A program made the position numbers and the translations under genes. From Voacanga thouarsii (lineage: Eukaryota; Streptophyta; Magnoliopsida; Gentianales; Apocynaceae), in the NCBI GenBank assembly GCA_026120185.1, contig JANUWF010002121.1, positions 619,501-683,500 on the forward strand: a stretch of 64,000 bases of DNA. Reading direction: 5' to 3'. Position 1 is the stretch's first letter, and every line of letters starts with the position of its first letter. The notes beneath the pieces are model-generated. The model saw only the letters and a program-made list of their open reading frames with translations, searched no databases and was not told where the DNA came from. Below, in pieces: positions 22,810-34,436 of the stretch.

Positions 22810-23545
22810 ACGGAGTTTTTTCTCAAAAATAGTCTTAACATAACTTGGTTTATTATACAGCACGCTGTGCTAACAGCTTCCGCCCAAAAGTATTTTGGAA
22901 GAGCATTTTCACAAAGCATTGATCTAGCTATTTTTTGTAAAGTCCAATTTTTCATTTCAACAACACCATTTTGTTGAGGGATTTTAGCTGCTGAAAAATT
23001 ATGAAAGACTCCATTTTCATCACAGAAGTAAGTAAATTCACTGTTACAAAATTCTTTGCCATTATCACTTCTAATAGAAACCAGTTTGGATCTAATCGAG
23101 TTTTGGACGCGCTTTATCAGTTTTGAAAATTCAGAAAAAAAAAAACTGCATCCTTTTGTCCAAGAAATAAGGTCCAGGTAAATCTAGAGAAATCATCAAC
23201 AAGTACATATGCATATTTCATACCTCCAAGACTAGTAGTCCTCATGGGTCCAAACAAATCCATATGAACTAATTCGAGTGGTTTTGAGATAGAAATCATT
23301 TTCTTTGGTTTAAAAGAGGTTTTGATTTACTTCCCAAACTGACATGCATCACAGATTTTATGTTTATCAAATTTCATTTTTGGCAATCCCCTAACAACTT
23401 CTTTTGAGGATAGTTTGTTTAACAAATCAAAAGATACATGACCTAATCTTCTATGCCAAAAATAACCATCATTCACATGGACAGATAGGCATCTAATTCC
23501 ATTAGCTACAAGGTCATTAAGAAATAACACATATACATTTCCCAT
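22810..23545 (-). pseudogene. pol: Copia-3 pol: GAG-pre-integrase and integrase core
   Basis: 23327-23545 encodes the zinc-binding start of integrase, with WHRRLGHVSFDLLNKLS and ICDACQFGK. 23117-23299 carries the first catalytic Asp in LVHMDLFGPM and the VDDFSRFTW block. After a frameshift at an A-run near 23140 the core continues with RSDNGKEF (second Asp, near 23065) and PQQNGVVEMKNWTLQ (Glu, near 22955). So D, D and E are all present, but the frame is broken at least twice. Confidence 0.82.
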
Positions 23546-23799
23546 ACATTTGGCAGTAAAGATGATTTCGAGATTTCCACTATCAAGTATAGAGAAAGAA
23601 TCTTTTTAAAAAATGACTTTGCAACCATTGTCACAAAGTTGGCTAATGCTGAGTAGATTATATTTCAAATCATCAATAAGTAAAATTTACTTTATAATTG
23701 TCAAGGAACCTTTACCAATATTACCAATGTTGAGAATCTTTCCTTTCTTCTTGTCTCAAAATATAACAAATCCTTCATTTGTGGTATGAATATCTTCTA

Positions 23800-23870
23800 A
23801 CAAGGCTGCATTTCCAGTCATGTGTCCTGAACAACCGCTATCCAAGAACCACTTGGTGAAGCTTAAAGAC
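23800..23870 (-). pseudogene. pol: Copia-3 pol: protease active site
   Basis: Minus-strand translation gives KWFLDSGCSGHMTGNAA. DSG is the canonical aspartic-protease triad of copia elements, with the Asp codon at 23840-23842. The surrounding protease (23600-23900) has at least one stop. Upstream at 23999-24040 lies a second zinc knuckle, CTYCEKLGHIVSRC, with intact CX2CX4HX4C spacing. Confidence 0.82.
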
Positions 23871-23999
23871 CGTGCCTATACATGAGAAGAAAAAATGATT
23901 TTTGGTACCCACACTTTATTGGGTCCATGAAGGTTAGTAACATTTTCTTTGATTTTCCAGAATATAACCTCACCGGTTTCAACTTTGCTCTTGATAAAG

Positions 24000-24890
24000 C
24001 ATCTTGAAACTATATGTCCCAACTTTTCACAATATGTGCATGCTTTGTGTGTGTTGTAAGAAGAAGCAAGTTTAACATATTGAGACTTGTTCTTTTTGTT
24101 TTTATTCTCATGTTCATATCCTAGGCCACTTTGATTTCCAGCATAAACAAATCTGGGCTTGCAAATTTTGTCTTTATCCTCATATTTATATCCTAAGACA
24201 CTTCAGTTACCAAAAAGATGTTGAGTTCTGAGTAGCTTTTCCAAATTGCTTTTACCATTTGTGAATTTTTCAATGCAATTGGTAAGATCATTTACTCTAA
24301 TTTTCATATCATCAAAGGTACTAACCATGCATTTAAGAGTTTGAATTTTATCACACAAGTTTTTATTTTCTAGAGATGTATTGTGCAAGATAGTTATGAT
24401 CACATCTTTCTCAAATATAGCACACGTATGTTTTTCAAGAGACATTTTATAGTTATTCAGCAAAGCTTCATTTTCTTTCTCCAGACTTTTATTTTTCAAT
24501 TTCAATTCTTTATTTTTTCTAGACAATTTTTTAATTTTTAAAACATATCACATAACAGCTCATCAAGATCAACATGCTTTTCAATCATAGATATAAGCGA
24601 ATTAGACATACTGTCTGATGTTGAAAGGTTACCTCTTTTTCCAATGCCATGAAGCAAATGTCGATAGTTTCTTCCTCAAATTCCTCATCTTCACACTCAA
24701 CTTCATTTAAGTCCCAAGCTCCCATTAATCCTTTACCTTTCTTTACTTTCAGGTCTTTCTTTTTCTTGAACATTTTTCCTTCCTTACGTTTTGCAATCAG
24801 ACAGTCCGCAATGAAGTGATCCGTGCTTTTACATTCAAAGCATTGAGGTTTGAAGCTAGAGGTTTGTCCTTTCTTTCTTATAAGCTTCAT
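24000..24890 (-). pseudogene. gag: Copia-3 gag C-terminal part: zinc knuckles and coiled coil
   Basis: The piece 24585-24890 carries a zinc knuckle, CFECKSTDHFIADC (CX2CX4HX4C intact, plus strand about 24798-24840), followed by Lys-rich and acidic stretches. 24203-24526 is a Lys/Glu/Asn/Leu-rich helix (ELKLKNKSLEKENEALLNNY onward) that looks like a coiled coil. A second knuckle follows at 23999-24040. The long gag with two knuckles separated by a coiled coil is in keeping with Sireviruses. The pieces are in different frames. Confidence 0.75.
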
Positions 24891-25726
24891 TCCTCTTTGT
24901 AGTTTCCTTTATTGAATATCCTACTGAATTTCTTTGCTATCATTGCTAAATCATCGTTGTCCATCTTCATGCTTTCACTGCTTTCTGAAAGACTTGTTTC
25001 TCGATCTTTATTTTTAGCCTTTAGCGCAATCCCTTTTCTGCCTCTATCATGATCATCAGATTCATGAAATCTTTTAAGCTTCATCTCATGAGTTAAAAGA
25101 GATTCGATCAACTCTTCAGTAGGTAAGGATTTTAAGTCCTTGGATTCTTCTACAGCAAAAGTTTTAGGCTGCCAACTTTTTGGTAAAGCATCAAGAATTT
25201 TTCGGTTTTGTTCCCCAAGGGAATAAACCTTTCCATAAACTTTCAGACCATTTGAGATATTAGTAAATCTTGTGAACATATCAGTGATGCTTTCATTTGG
25301 CCTCATAGTAAATAATTCATAGTCGTGAATTAGAAGCCCTAGTTTTGATTCTTTGACATAGTTAGTCCCCTCATGAGTGACTTTAAGTAATCTCCACATA
25401 TCATGGGCTGAATCACAACCACTAACACGGTTGTATTCAGTCGCATCTAGTGCACAACACAAAATGTTCATAGCTTGAAAATTTAGAGTCATTTTCGCAT
25501 TGTCTTCCACAATATACTCATTATTCTGTTTAGGTATTTTTACACCATCAATCATCTTTGATGGAATAAAAGGACCATTCTCTATTAAACTTGATAACTC
25601 AAAGTTAATAGAATACACATAAATTTTCATTCTATTTTTCCAGAAAGTATAGTAGCTTCCACTAAACAAAGAAGGACGATTTGATAAAGACCCTTCAACA
25701 TATGGAAGAGAGGATGAGCTTGCCAA
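24887..25726 (-). pseudogene. gag: Copia-3 gag N-terminal part
   Basis: The intact 279-codon frame starts at ATG 25726, about 40 bases after the PBS, which supports this start. It reads MASSSSLPYVEGSLSNRPSL, then YYTFWKNRMKIYV, the copia gag (UBN2-like) core WRLLKVTHEGTNYVKESKL, MRPNESITDMFTRFT and ILDALPKSWQPK, and ends in a charged region. It forms the nucleocapsid and RNA-binding shell. The frame ends at 24887; the zinc-knuckle part follows with a 4-base overlap at 24887-24890 in another frame, so a single frameshift separates the two halves. This is the best preserved coding piece of the element. Confidence 0.88.
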
Positions 25727-25766
25727 TAAGATCTTTTCTACAAGGTTGTTAAACCAAAAGTATGTA

Positions 25767-25785
25767 GACCAAGCTCTTATACCAA
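25767..25785 (-). other. Copia-3 primer binding site
   Basis: The minus strand reads TTGGTATAAGAGCTTGGTC one base after the LTR end. It is a variant of the initiator-Met tRNA site TGGTATCAGAGC. Confidence 0.85.
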
Positions 25786-25786
25786 A

Positions 25787-27064
25787 TGAAAAACCTTAGA
25801 GGGGGGTGAATAAGGTTTTTGGCAAGCAAAAATAATTTTTTCAGTTTATCTAAAATGCTGAATAATGATGATGCTTGGACTGACTTTATAAATTCATAGA
25901 AAGTTATCCAGCACTTGTAGATGTATATCCAGATTTAAACAGCAAAAGAACATCAAAAGCAATACATGAACAACTGAATAAAATTAGACAAGAGATGTAT
26001 AGTGGTTCGATCAACAATAATCTACATCCACTACCTTAAGCTCACACTTAAGGATTTTCAACCCTATTTCATTAACCTCACTTAATGAAACTGTTTCTTA
26101 TACAAGAGAGGATCACCACACTAGGTTTTCCACAACCTCTCAATCACGCAAACACATCAAGGATCACCTCACTAGGTTTTACTCCACAACCTTGATACAA
26201 ACACAGAACAAGGATCACCCTAATGGGTTTTACCACACAACCTTGAACATAAATCAATACAAAGCTCACCCCTATGGGTTTTACACCACAACCTTGCACT
26301 ACAATAGAGATTTGAATATCAATAGAAAAGAGATAATCTCACTTACTTGAGCAGATGTTCACTCGGATACAAGGCACAAATACTTTTATCTTTGATACAC
26401 AATGAACTCACTTTGAAGCTAGATAAAAGGAGATTTTTGAAAATATTGAGCAATAATGTTTCTAAGATAAATGTTTCAAAAATCTTGCATCTAACCTTGC
26501 TTTAAAGTCTATTTATAGAGCCAAAAAGTGGAGTGCCAACGGTCATAAACGGCTATAAATTTTTCTATTTAAACTCATCCGTGTTTTGGACTCGGGTTTT
26601 GGATGAAAATGCATCCAAAATGTAAGTCCAAAATGGCACTAACCAGACAAAAACTTTTTCAACCCGGTTTACAGGATTTTAGATGAACATTTTTTATTCA
26701 AACTGTTCTATCTAAAATTCTGTGAATTTCAAAAACTTTGAAAACATCTTCTTTGAAGCTTCAAGGTAAAGTCAAATAAATCAAAAGATAAGAAAACATA
26801 GAAATTAATAGATATACCTTAATAACACTTCCTAGTCTATCATTCTTCATAAAGAACTTCCTTGATATGTAACTCCAAATACTTTAATCTTCTCATTTGA
26901 TATTCTATTCTTGATTTCAGTGATGAAGGAGTTGCTAAGAAATCTTATCTGAAGACTTTTGAAGAATAAATGTCAAACATGTCCTATCACAATAGATTAT
27001 CAAATTAGTCCATATCAACGTTTGTCATGAATCAAAACATAGAGGAAAATCCTTAGGGCTAACA
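25787..27064 (-). mobile_element. Copia-3 5' LTR, 1278 bp, complete
   Basis: It spans TGAAAAACC to GGGCTAACA on the plus strand. Inside at about 26110-26300 are four copies of a 51-52-bp repeat built on GGATCACC...TAGGTTTTA...CCACAACCTTG. The start and end portions match the split 3' LTR closely by eye. Confidence 0.9.
26108..26302. repeat. 51-bp tandem repeat in the Copia-3 LTR, four copies
   Basis: GGATCACC occurs at 26110, 26161 and 26212, with a degenerate copy near 26264. Each is followed by a variant of 'ctaggttttaccacaacc'. This array is exactly within the portion missing from the other LTR. Confidence 0.85.
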
Positions 27065-27265
27065 AATCACCACACAAATAATATCATAGGCTAAATGGGC
27101 CACACAACATCAAAATATAACACTTTCTCTCCTCTTTTCATTAGGCTACTACTTAATGGGCCCTTCTCCTTCTATTTCTTACTCATTTTTCATATATCAC
27201 CATATATAATTATTTCTTATCAAATAATGCTTGCATTCAATAATCACTCAAGGAGGGATATTATA
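27065..27265 (-). mobile_element. Gypsy LTR remnant (host LTR), part 4, end
   Basis: This resumes the host LTR interrupted at 10038, with more TGGGCC motifs (about 27100, 27158). It probably ends GGGATATTATA at 27255-27265, which differs from GGGGTGTTACA by three G/A or C/T transitions. Confidence 0.45.
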
Positions 27266-28801
27266 AATATAAAACCTAGATGCTTTCTAACCCTTTTGCT
27301 AAGGGAATATAATATTGTATTTTTGTTTTAGCCCTTCTCCTAACAGGATATGGTATTTTGGAGAATGATATCAGTTACTTTACCCAAAGTATGATTCAAT
27401 CTTCTAAAAAGCTAGTAGGAATGTTTGCATGAAATACGTGAGTTTGAAGGAATCATATTGTCATTTGAGCATCTAATGAAATAAAGTATTTTTAGACATC
27501 TGGTACTAGAATACTTATAAAGACCATATTGTTCTTGATGGCCTTCATGTAGTTCTGATATATATCCAAATTGGTAATTTCGTATGAATGTTTCTATTTT
27601 TTTGTCACTCTGATGTTGATATGATATTGGGAAGCGATTTTTGGTGGAATTTCGTGGCTCTATTCAACAAGCAAAACAAGAACAATTTAGATAGTCAAAA
27701 CAAGGATCAATTAGTTAAAATTGGTACCCAAGCTAATACCCAACCCAAAACCTAGAACCCTAGGATGAATTAACACCTAGAACCATTTAGAATTAACGGA
27801 TTTGGTCTACCAATTCAACATTCCCAACTGTTAATCTACAAAAGATTAGAAACCAAATAGACAAATTCAATTAAGCAATCAATTATTAGAAACAAGAACC
27901 TTGATTTGACTACAAGAAACCAAGACCCAATTAAGAGCTAACAATGAATCTATCATTGTTGTAGTTTAGAGACTCATTCTAAAGGTAGGACTAGAACCCT
28001 AAGAGCTAGTCTTGATTTTTAGGGAAGAACCCAAATTGGATTTAACCTCAAAAGAGAATTGATCTCTAAAATTCTGATTTCTCAATACATAAGTTATTTA
28101 TAATAAAATAAAACCGTGTATATATAGGCATTTTCTCACCTATTCTAGTTGATATTAAATATCGGCCTTTGGATGCCTTTTAATAGCCTAAAATAAGCCA
28201 AATACATCATAAAAGTCATGAGAATTAAAATAGAAGTCAACTAAGCTATTACATAAATCAATTGAAATTCCAAAGTCCCGAAGTAGGCCAACACCAGTCC
28301 ATAGCCCATAGCCTGTGCCTGGTCTATTCTGACCACTCAATCTTCTTTATCCAATGACGAGCAGGCGTCGGGTTCTTCACCCAAGGCAACGCTGGTCCAA
28401 CACTGTATGGTCTCCCCTATTTTGTGAAGCTAGCTTCCTTGGCTTGATTTTGGTCTCCCTTTAATCCCTTGACTTGTATGGACATCTGAACATGTTTCTT
28501 GAAACTCTCAATAAATGAACAAGGGTCATCTAAGTTCAATGGGGTCTTCTTATAGCTTTGGAGTCCTTTTGAATCCATATCATCCCAATCTTTGCCTTAG
28601 GATTTTGAGGTCTTAGTTGATCAATCTTTTTGATTCTCCATATGGTTTGTTGTTTCAATTGATCACCATTCACTCCTCTCTTTAGCAACCTATTTCTTTA
28701 CCATTCTCTTAAGTCTTGGCTTGGAACCTTTGTTTGCTTAAATCCTCCATTGATCACCCTCGAATTTTAGAGTTTTTTATGGCATTAGGTGCTATAGTTC
28801 T
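27266..28801 (-). mobile_element. G2 gypsy remnant, noncoding left part (probably its 3' LTR)
   Basis: This is unbroken noncoding sequence up to the insertion of the 4.35-kb solo LTR. It continues at 33156, where a purine tract (minus AAAGAAGGGGGATA) lies immediately before TGATAGGAATC at 33214. If that is the LTR start, this segment plus 33156-33214 is the G2 3' LTR. I could not fix the left end. A GC-richer island at 28340-28410 resembles the paired-box module. No ORF here is credible. Confidence 0.45.
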
Positions 28802-31800
28802 TGTAACACCCCACTACCTAGGCCCACCAGGGTTGGGGATGTCGCCCCATCCAAAAGACAATGGGTCTTTAAAACTAGGTCACACAAACAAAATTGCAGA
28901 ATAAAAATAATACTTTAACTTAAAATTTATTACAACCCAAGAATAAATCCAAGAATAACAAAAACAAATCCATAATAAAATTTATCCACTCTCATCTCCC
29001 CAAAGTACTACACAAAATAAATTATCAGAAAATCTTCCAAGGTAGGCAATATCTAGCTACTCATCCCCACAGTAGGATCGACCTGAAATCATGGTAAAAA
29101 TGGTGATGAGACAAAAATCTCAGTAAGTCCGTGTGTGCTTTGAGTGTCTAGTGAAAACAGTTTGTGAATGCAAAGTATAAATCTTTATAAGAGAAATACT
29201 AGCAAGCAATAAACATTAGTTAAAATCAAGAGTGGTGTTTTGGCTTTTCCAACCATACATAATCAATAAAATCAACCACTCAAAAGAAATGATCACGGGT
29301 TACCACACGTTGAGCCCCATAACCAGCCAGAATGCCGACACTTTGTGCAAACTAACAAAAAAGGTAGGTGATCGGCCTACCGGGCAAGATACTCCTCATT
29401 CTCTATACCCAAACAACAACCAGGTATCCATTCCGGCAAAATACAGTCACTTAATTGAAAAATAAACTGCTAGCTCGGACCGGCACGACCTACTGGATTG
29501 ACATCTTATCCGAGCAGGACTCACCCCTCAGAGGTAGCCACCTACTGAGAGACTTACCCTAACCCCTCAAAGACTAGCCCTAGTAGTCCACCCTTATTGA
29601 GTACTCAACGTAACATATCCCACATGGGAAAAATGAACCAAACACAGTTCCACTTGAAAATGGCAATTAAGGATTTCCAAAGTCTTTGTCAACATCAGTT
29701 TTAGAAAGAGTTTTGAGTTTGAGTAAATCTGCCTATTGGTTTTCAAATAATTCATTTATCTGAAATAAGAAAAAAGTCAATCCTCAATTGCCATTACAGA
29801 AATGAATGTCCATATACTCTACATTTGGCTTGCCATAATAAACATTTTACATCAATCGGGTTTTATGCAGGAGCTTGCCTGATCCTTAGCTCGAGATAAA
29901 ATAAATATCTTCGATCGCTGACCCAAACCCGCCTGGAGTAAATATAAACCACAATCAAACTCCGCCAAAATCTACTTTCACAAATAAGACTAGCTCAACT
30001 CACTACTACCATGATCCTAGTGTCCCAGGCTTTAAAACCAAATAATAAATAAAAAGGTTTATAAGCTAAGTCGAATTTGATATTTAAAATAATTAGTGTT
30101 TTAGAAAATAGGTACTAATAAGTTGAAGGTTTAATTCTTGCTAAGAATAATTTTGAGTTTATTTGATAAAGAGTCCTAGGTGGTATTAGGTAAAATACTG
30201 ATTTACTAATAATTAATGGTTTGAAAATAATTGCTAACTAAAATTAATTGAAAATAAATTTTAATGGGTCTTGATTGAAAGATCCTAAATAAATTTTAAT
30301 AGGTTTTGATTAAAAGATAATAATTGAAAGATAATAAATTTTAATGATATTTATGAATATAAAACTTACAAATTTAATATTTTTACTTATTATGATTATT
30401 TTTATAAAAATGCTTTATTTGATATTATTATTATATATAATATCTATATATTTTATTTCATGAAATAAAAGCTATCATTTATTTGACTAAAATATCCTTA
30501 TTATATATAATAATCCAAGTCTACCTTCCTGGGGTTTTTGAATTTACTAGCAAAAATCATAATATTAAATATTTTATTGATGAAATAAAATTAGCTTAGG
30601 GACAACTATTTCATGATCATAATTCAACTTGCTAACTACAATCATGAACAGATACCCCACTTCAATTCATCAAATCATGAATAAAAACATAGATCCAAAT
30701 TTATCAAGGCATGATCCAACCTCTACTAGCATAAACATAATCATGGCTTCAATAATCATACATGAATATAAATCCTATTCATCTTAGATGACATAATCTC
30801 TAACATACTTGATCACAAATACTACCTATGATATGGAGACATGCATTAAACCCTAAAAACATCATACAATCAACCAAGACAATCAACTCATGCATAAATC
30901 CCATCTCCATCATAAACACACATTTATTCATGCTTCAATCTCTATTCATCACAACAATACATGCTCAAATCCTATTCATAATCCATCTCCTACCAATATC
31001 ATCATAGTGACATGAATCTAGAATTTAAAAGGAGGGTTGAAAAGGCTTACTTGATTGATGAGTACCTCGAAGGAGTTTCGAATGAATCTCAACTCCTAGA
31101 TGTCTAAATCTGTCCAAGGAAGATGAAGAAAGCATGGCCATTGGTGAAGAACCATTCGGCCAAGAAGAAGAGAGTGTTTGGCCAAGAGAGAGAGAGAGAA
31201 GAAGAAGAAGAAGAGAGTCCATTAGCATGCTTATTCATATATATATTCATTAGAGATCAATGATTAGTGAAAATGAAGTTGTTTGAACAAACCTACCTTG
31301 AAGGTGTTCTTGAGCCTTCACAAAGTTTCTGATTTTTTTATCCAAAAGAGCAAGTTGGATTTTGGAGTTTGGTGTTAAAAATGGTATGGATGGACTCACA
31401 GCAGTGCGTAGATAAAATCTAGAATTTTTGGAAAAAGTTTGAAGTGGTTTGGAGAGGTATTAGGCGAAAGAAAGGAGTAGGTGTTCTTAGTGTTCTATGT
31501 GTGCTTGAAGGTTGAAGATAATAGAGGAATTTTGGTTAATGCTGGCCGAAATTCTGAGGGAGAGAGGGACCAAATTGTTTTGAGAGGTTTTGGAAGATGA
31601 TTTTTCTAGTTTGAAAGGAAAAGGAAAAGCTGGTTGTTGAAATCCTAAAAGAATATTTTTGGGAATCAAATTTGTAAACAAAATATAGCAAGAATATTTT
31701 GATCAATGGAGAGCTTTTTGGAACTGCTATGGCCGACTGATTGCTCTGTGATTCGGCTGGATGAAAGCTGGTTGAAGAAGGTTAATGGTGGACAAAAAGA

Positions 31801-33155
31801 AGGAGTGTAATGGTGAAGGAAAGGTTTGGTTGTTTGAGGGACACTTTATGGAAGGTTGCTAAATTAAGTTTGCTGGAATTTTGGTATCTAATCAAGGCAT
31901 GATTGCAGTGATTTGTTGGAGATATTTTCGGGTAGCCATGACTGATTTTCATGCAGAATGCTGGAGAAGACAATGGAGTTTAGTTCATGGCTTTTCAAGA
32001 GAAGTTTGTGCAGAAAAATGGTGAAGGTTTCGGACAAGGCTGAAGGAGAACAAAGCTGGAAATTGTGTTCAGTGATTTCGCAAGTTTGAAGGAAAATTCT
32101 GGGCAGATTTTTCTGTCATGGTTCAGTTAGTTTGCAGAGGGTTTAAGAGGGTATTCAAAGGTCTTCCAAGGCTGGTTTCCAGCCTTCTTCATGGAGCAAA
32201 AATGTGGCTAAGGAGCTAGAGAAAAACTGGAAGAAAACAGCTTGGTTTGAACTCACCTATACTGCAATTTTGCCCAGAAAATTTTCTGGTTTTCCACAGT
32301 ATTTGTGCAGTCCGAAATTGGCCAGAAAATTCCAGGTTTCAAGCTAATCAAGAGGGCCATTTTCTGGCAGCATTTGAAAGGGAATAATGGCTGAGAATTT
32401 TGACTCTTTGCATGCACAAGAAGCTGGAAAAAAAAATCCTGAACACTTCATAAAGGAGATGAACCTAGCTAGAGTGGAGTTTTAAATGTTTACTAGGGGA
32501 ATTAATTCTCTTGGAACCTTCCCCAACTCTTCCACATTTTTAGACCATAAGATGTCTTTTCCTTAGACATTTTTAACCTTCAAAGCCACAGCACTTTACT
32601 AAATTTTCTGGAATGAAATTGGTTAGAACAAATTGACCAACCTAATGAATTGAGAAGTAGGAAAAATTAAGGATCAAAAAGGGATGAATTCCCTTAGGAA
32701 TTTTTGTAGGGGCACAAGAATAGAATTAGGATACTCCTACCATGTCTCCCATAGGAAAACACCTCTACTCTACTCTATAGCACTAAGGCCAAAAATACAA
32801 CCTTCCCAAACAAAAATAAAATTTAATCATGCTAAAGCTCCAATGATGGAATTTGAACCTAAGACCTCAAGAATTAATTCCGAAGCTCTAACCACTAAAC
32901 CACAACAACTCTTGTTCTTATTTTCTCTCTAAAATATTTTTCCTATTTAATCCTCAAGTTATCTCCCTATTTTTACCTCAGGTAAAAATTATCATTTTGC
33001 CCTTCTTACTTAATAACCATAATCAAGCCCTCTAGACTATAAAACCCAAATCCAAAGCACATAAAATCATCTAAAAATATATTTAAATATGCAATAAAGT
33101 ATGATATGCATCCCAACCCCCTTACTCTAAGGTTGGTTCTGACTGGGGTTTCACA
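28802..33155 (-). mobile_element. Solo G1-type gypsy LTR, 4354 bp, inserted in G2
   Basis: It starts TGTAACACCCCACTACC and ends TGGGGTTTCACA. Flanks are GTTCT (28797-28801) and GTTTC (33156-33160), a duplication with two C/T differences. Joining the flanks gives continuous G2 sequence. It matches the LTRs at 34436-45979 and 46010-50335 in block order: GTCGCCCC block, 'gggcaagatactcctc', 'ggtagccacctactgagaga', 'ttattgagtactcaac', AT-rich middle, GA microsatellite, end. The full length is about 4.3 kb. No PBS or internal region is attached, so I call a solo LTR. All reading frames inside are short. Confidence 0.82.
31184..31215. repeat. GA/GAA microsatellite in the G1-type LTR
   Basis: A (GA)n run followed by (GAA)n occurs after 'ttggccaa'. 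Counterparts lie at 43271-43284 and 48394-48447 in the other two LTR copies. Confidence 0.85.
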
Positions 33156-33199
33156 GTTTCAATCCCCTTCCTTCTTCTTTGAAAGCTCCTTGATTCTTG

Positions 33200-33408
33200 G
33201 ATAGATTCCTATCATATCCCCCTTCTTTTAGATGATTCGTTCTCGAATCAGCACCTATGTAAGATTGCAAACAAGATTTTTGATATGAAGGCAAAAATAC
33301 GAGCTTATGTTGCCCAATATAGACCTTTTTGTATTTCTCATCTCCACTCTTATTCTTTTGCACACCTTTATTGTTTGCATCCCCTAACTCCAAAGAAATG
33401 TCACTCAT
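33200..33408 (-). pseudogene. pol: G2 pol C-terminal tail
   Basis: The minus frame contains GADSRTNHLKEGGYDRN, the D-S-R-T-N...EGG motif that ends the polyprotein of several plant gypsy families just before the PPT. The PPT-like purine tract lies at about 33215-33230. Upstream in this frame, VYIGQHKLVFLPSYQ is not recognisable as integrase. Confidence 0.6.
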
Positions 33409-33463
33409 TTTCCCCTTGTTATCTTTCTTTCCTCCAATCTTTCATTCAAAACTCTCTTGTTTT

Positions 33464-33766
33464 TCACTCTCTTGAATCTCTCTTTCTTCTTTTTTTTTTT
33501 TTTATCTCTTTTTTCTCATGATTTTGTTTTACTCTTTCTCCTTCTTGTCTCTCCTTTTGCTCCCTTTTCTTTTTATCTTCCTCTCTCATAATATTTTGAT
33601 CCTTTAAAACTTCTCTAGGGGATAATGGGCAAAGAGTAAATTTTCTCCCATTCTTGTGCAATGAGTAAGTATTCCTCCTTCTATTGAACACCACATCTCT
33701 ATCAAATTGCCAAGGTCTTCGAAGTAACAAATGACCTGCATGTATAGGAAATACATCATACCACAC
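33464..33766 (-). pseudogene. pol: G2 pol: protease-to-RT linker
   Basis: The frame holds WYDVFPIHAGHLLLRRPWQF, DRDVVFNRRRNTYSLHKNGR and LCPLSPREVLKDQ, which match the C-terminal half of the gypsy protease and the start of the linker. Gly in the usual LLGRPW is Arg. A long Lys/Glu-rich segment follows (EEDKKKREQKERQEGERVK), partly from the T-rich low-complexity tract at 33480-33560. RT should come next but is missing. Confidence 0.75.
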
Positions 33767-33892
33767 ATCATATTTATATTCTCCTATGTCAAATTCAACA
33801 TTGACTTATTTATGCACCTTTATCTCTCGACAATTATTCAACCATTATAGCTTGTAAGGCTTGGGGTGTTTCAAGGTTTCCATTCCTAATTC

Positions 33893-34312
33893 TTACATTA
33901 ATGTAGCACTAATTATTTTCTTGCAACTACCTCCATCAATAATCAAACTACATGGTTTTTCTTTGATTTGCCACCTTAAATAGAAGATATTCACCTTTTG
34001 TAATTCCCTTTCTCTTTCTACCACAGAAGCTTTACCTACCTCTCCCATAACACCAATCAATGCACATGGTTGTTCAACCTCAATCCCATCATTACTTTCC
34101 AATTTTCCTCCAACTTTACCTTTTCTCATTTTCCTTTGCACGACTTTTAGCCAACTTCTATTTTTCTCTTCATGTTGTAGACTACCTTTTCCTAAGTGAT
34201 GGTCTTTGTGAGCCTCATTCTCCATTCTATCCTTTGGGCTTGGTTGGTTTTCAACAATTTCTACACCATCGTGCATCATTTTTTCTTGCTCATTCTCCTC
34301 CAATACTTTCAA
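33893..34312 (-). pseudogene. pol: G2 gag-pol: protease N-terminal part
   Basis: The 139-codon frame ends with the aspartic protease active site, PCSLIIDGGSCKKIISATLM (residues 120-139), where D-G-G is the catalytic loop used by one set of plant gypsy elements. The segment before it, ERELQKVNIFYLRWQIKEK, corresponds to the usual beta strand preceding the loop. Residues 1-100 are charged and poorly conserved, as is normal between the gag zinc knuckle and protease. It is separated from the next frame (33464-33766) by a frameshift or stop. Confidence 0.75.
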
Positions 34313-34342
34313 AATGTGTGGTTCATCTTATAGAAAGAATAG

Positions 34343-34436
34343 TATGTTGGTGTACTCCTTAGTTGCTCCAAGAAATGAACATAATGGTTCCACATTAGCC
34401 TCCTCAATATGTTGGTGTACTCCTTAGTTGCTCCAA
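34343..34436. repeat. 29-bp direct repeat at the G2/LTR junction
   Basis: 'tatgttggtgtactcctta' followed by 'gttgctccaa' occurs at 34343 and again at 34408 (period 65). The second copy abuts the point where LTR-like sequence starts. Confidence 0.85.

Larger units (their letters stand above)
10039..27064 (-). mobile_element. Copia-3: Sirevirus-like Ty1/copia element, disrupted, holding Copia-1
   Basis: Both LTRs begin TGAAAAACCTTAGA on the plus strand and end GGGCTAACA. The right copy (25787-27064) is complete. The left copy is split into 10039-10328 and 17178-17624 by Copia-1 and lacks about 0.54 kb. The element reads on the minus strand: 5' LTR at right, PBS 25767-25785, gag 25726 to about 24000, pol to about 20830, an additional ORF 20342 to about 18858, a 3' untranslated region with several PPT-like tracts, PPT 17625-17641, then the 3' LTR. 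The extra ORF downstream of pol, the coiled-coil gag tail and the multiple PPTs are features reported for Sireviruses. Flanks GGTCA (10034-10038) and AATCA (27065-27069) agree at 3 of 5 bases, a decayed target duplication. Every ORF is broken. Confidence 0.85.
33156..34435 (-). mobile_element. G2: internally deleted Ty3/gypsy remnant
   Basis: This right-hand part of G2 reads, on the minus strand, protease region, Lys-rich linker, then directly a pol C-terminal tail and PPT, without RT, RNase H or integrase. It adjoins a truncated G1-type LTR at about 34435 through a junction with a duplicated 29-bp block. Flank continuity across the solo LTR (28801/33156) supports one element. Its protease motif (IIDGGSC) is unlike that of G1-B (LIDPRSTHSY), so it is a different gypsy family. 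Confidence 0.65.
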
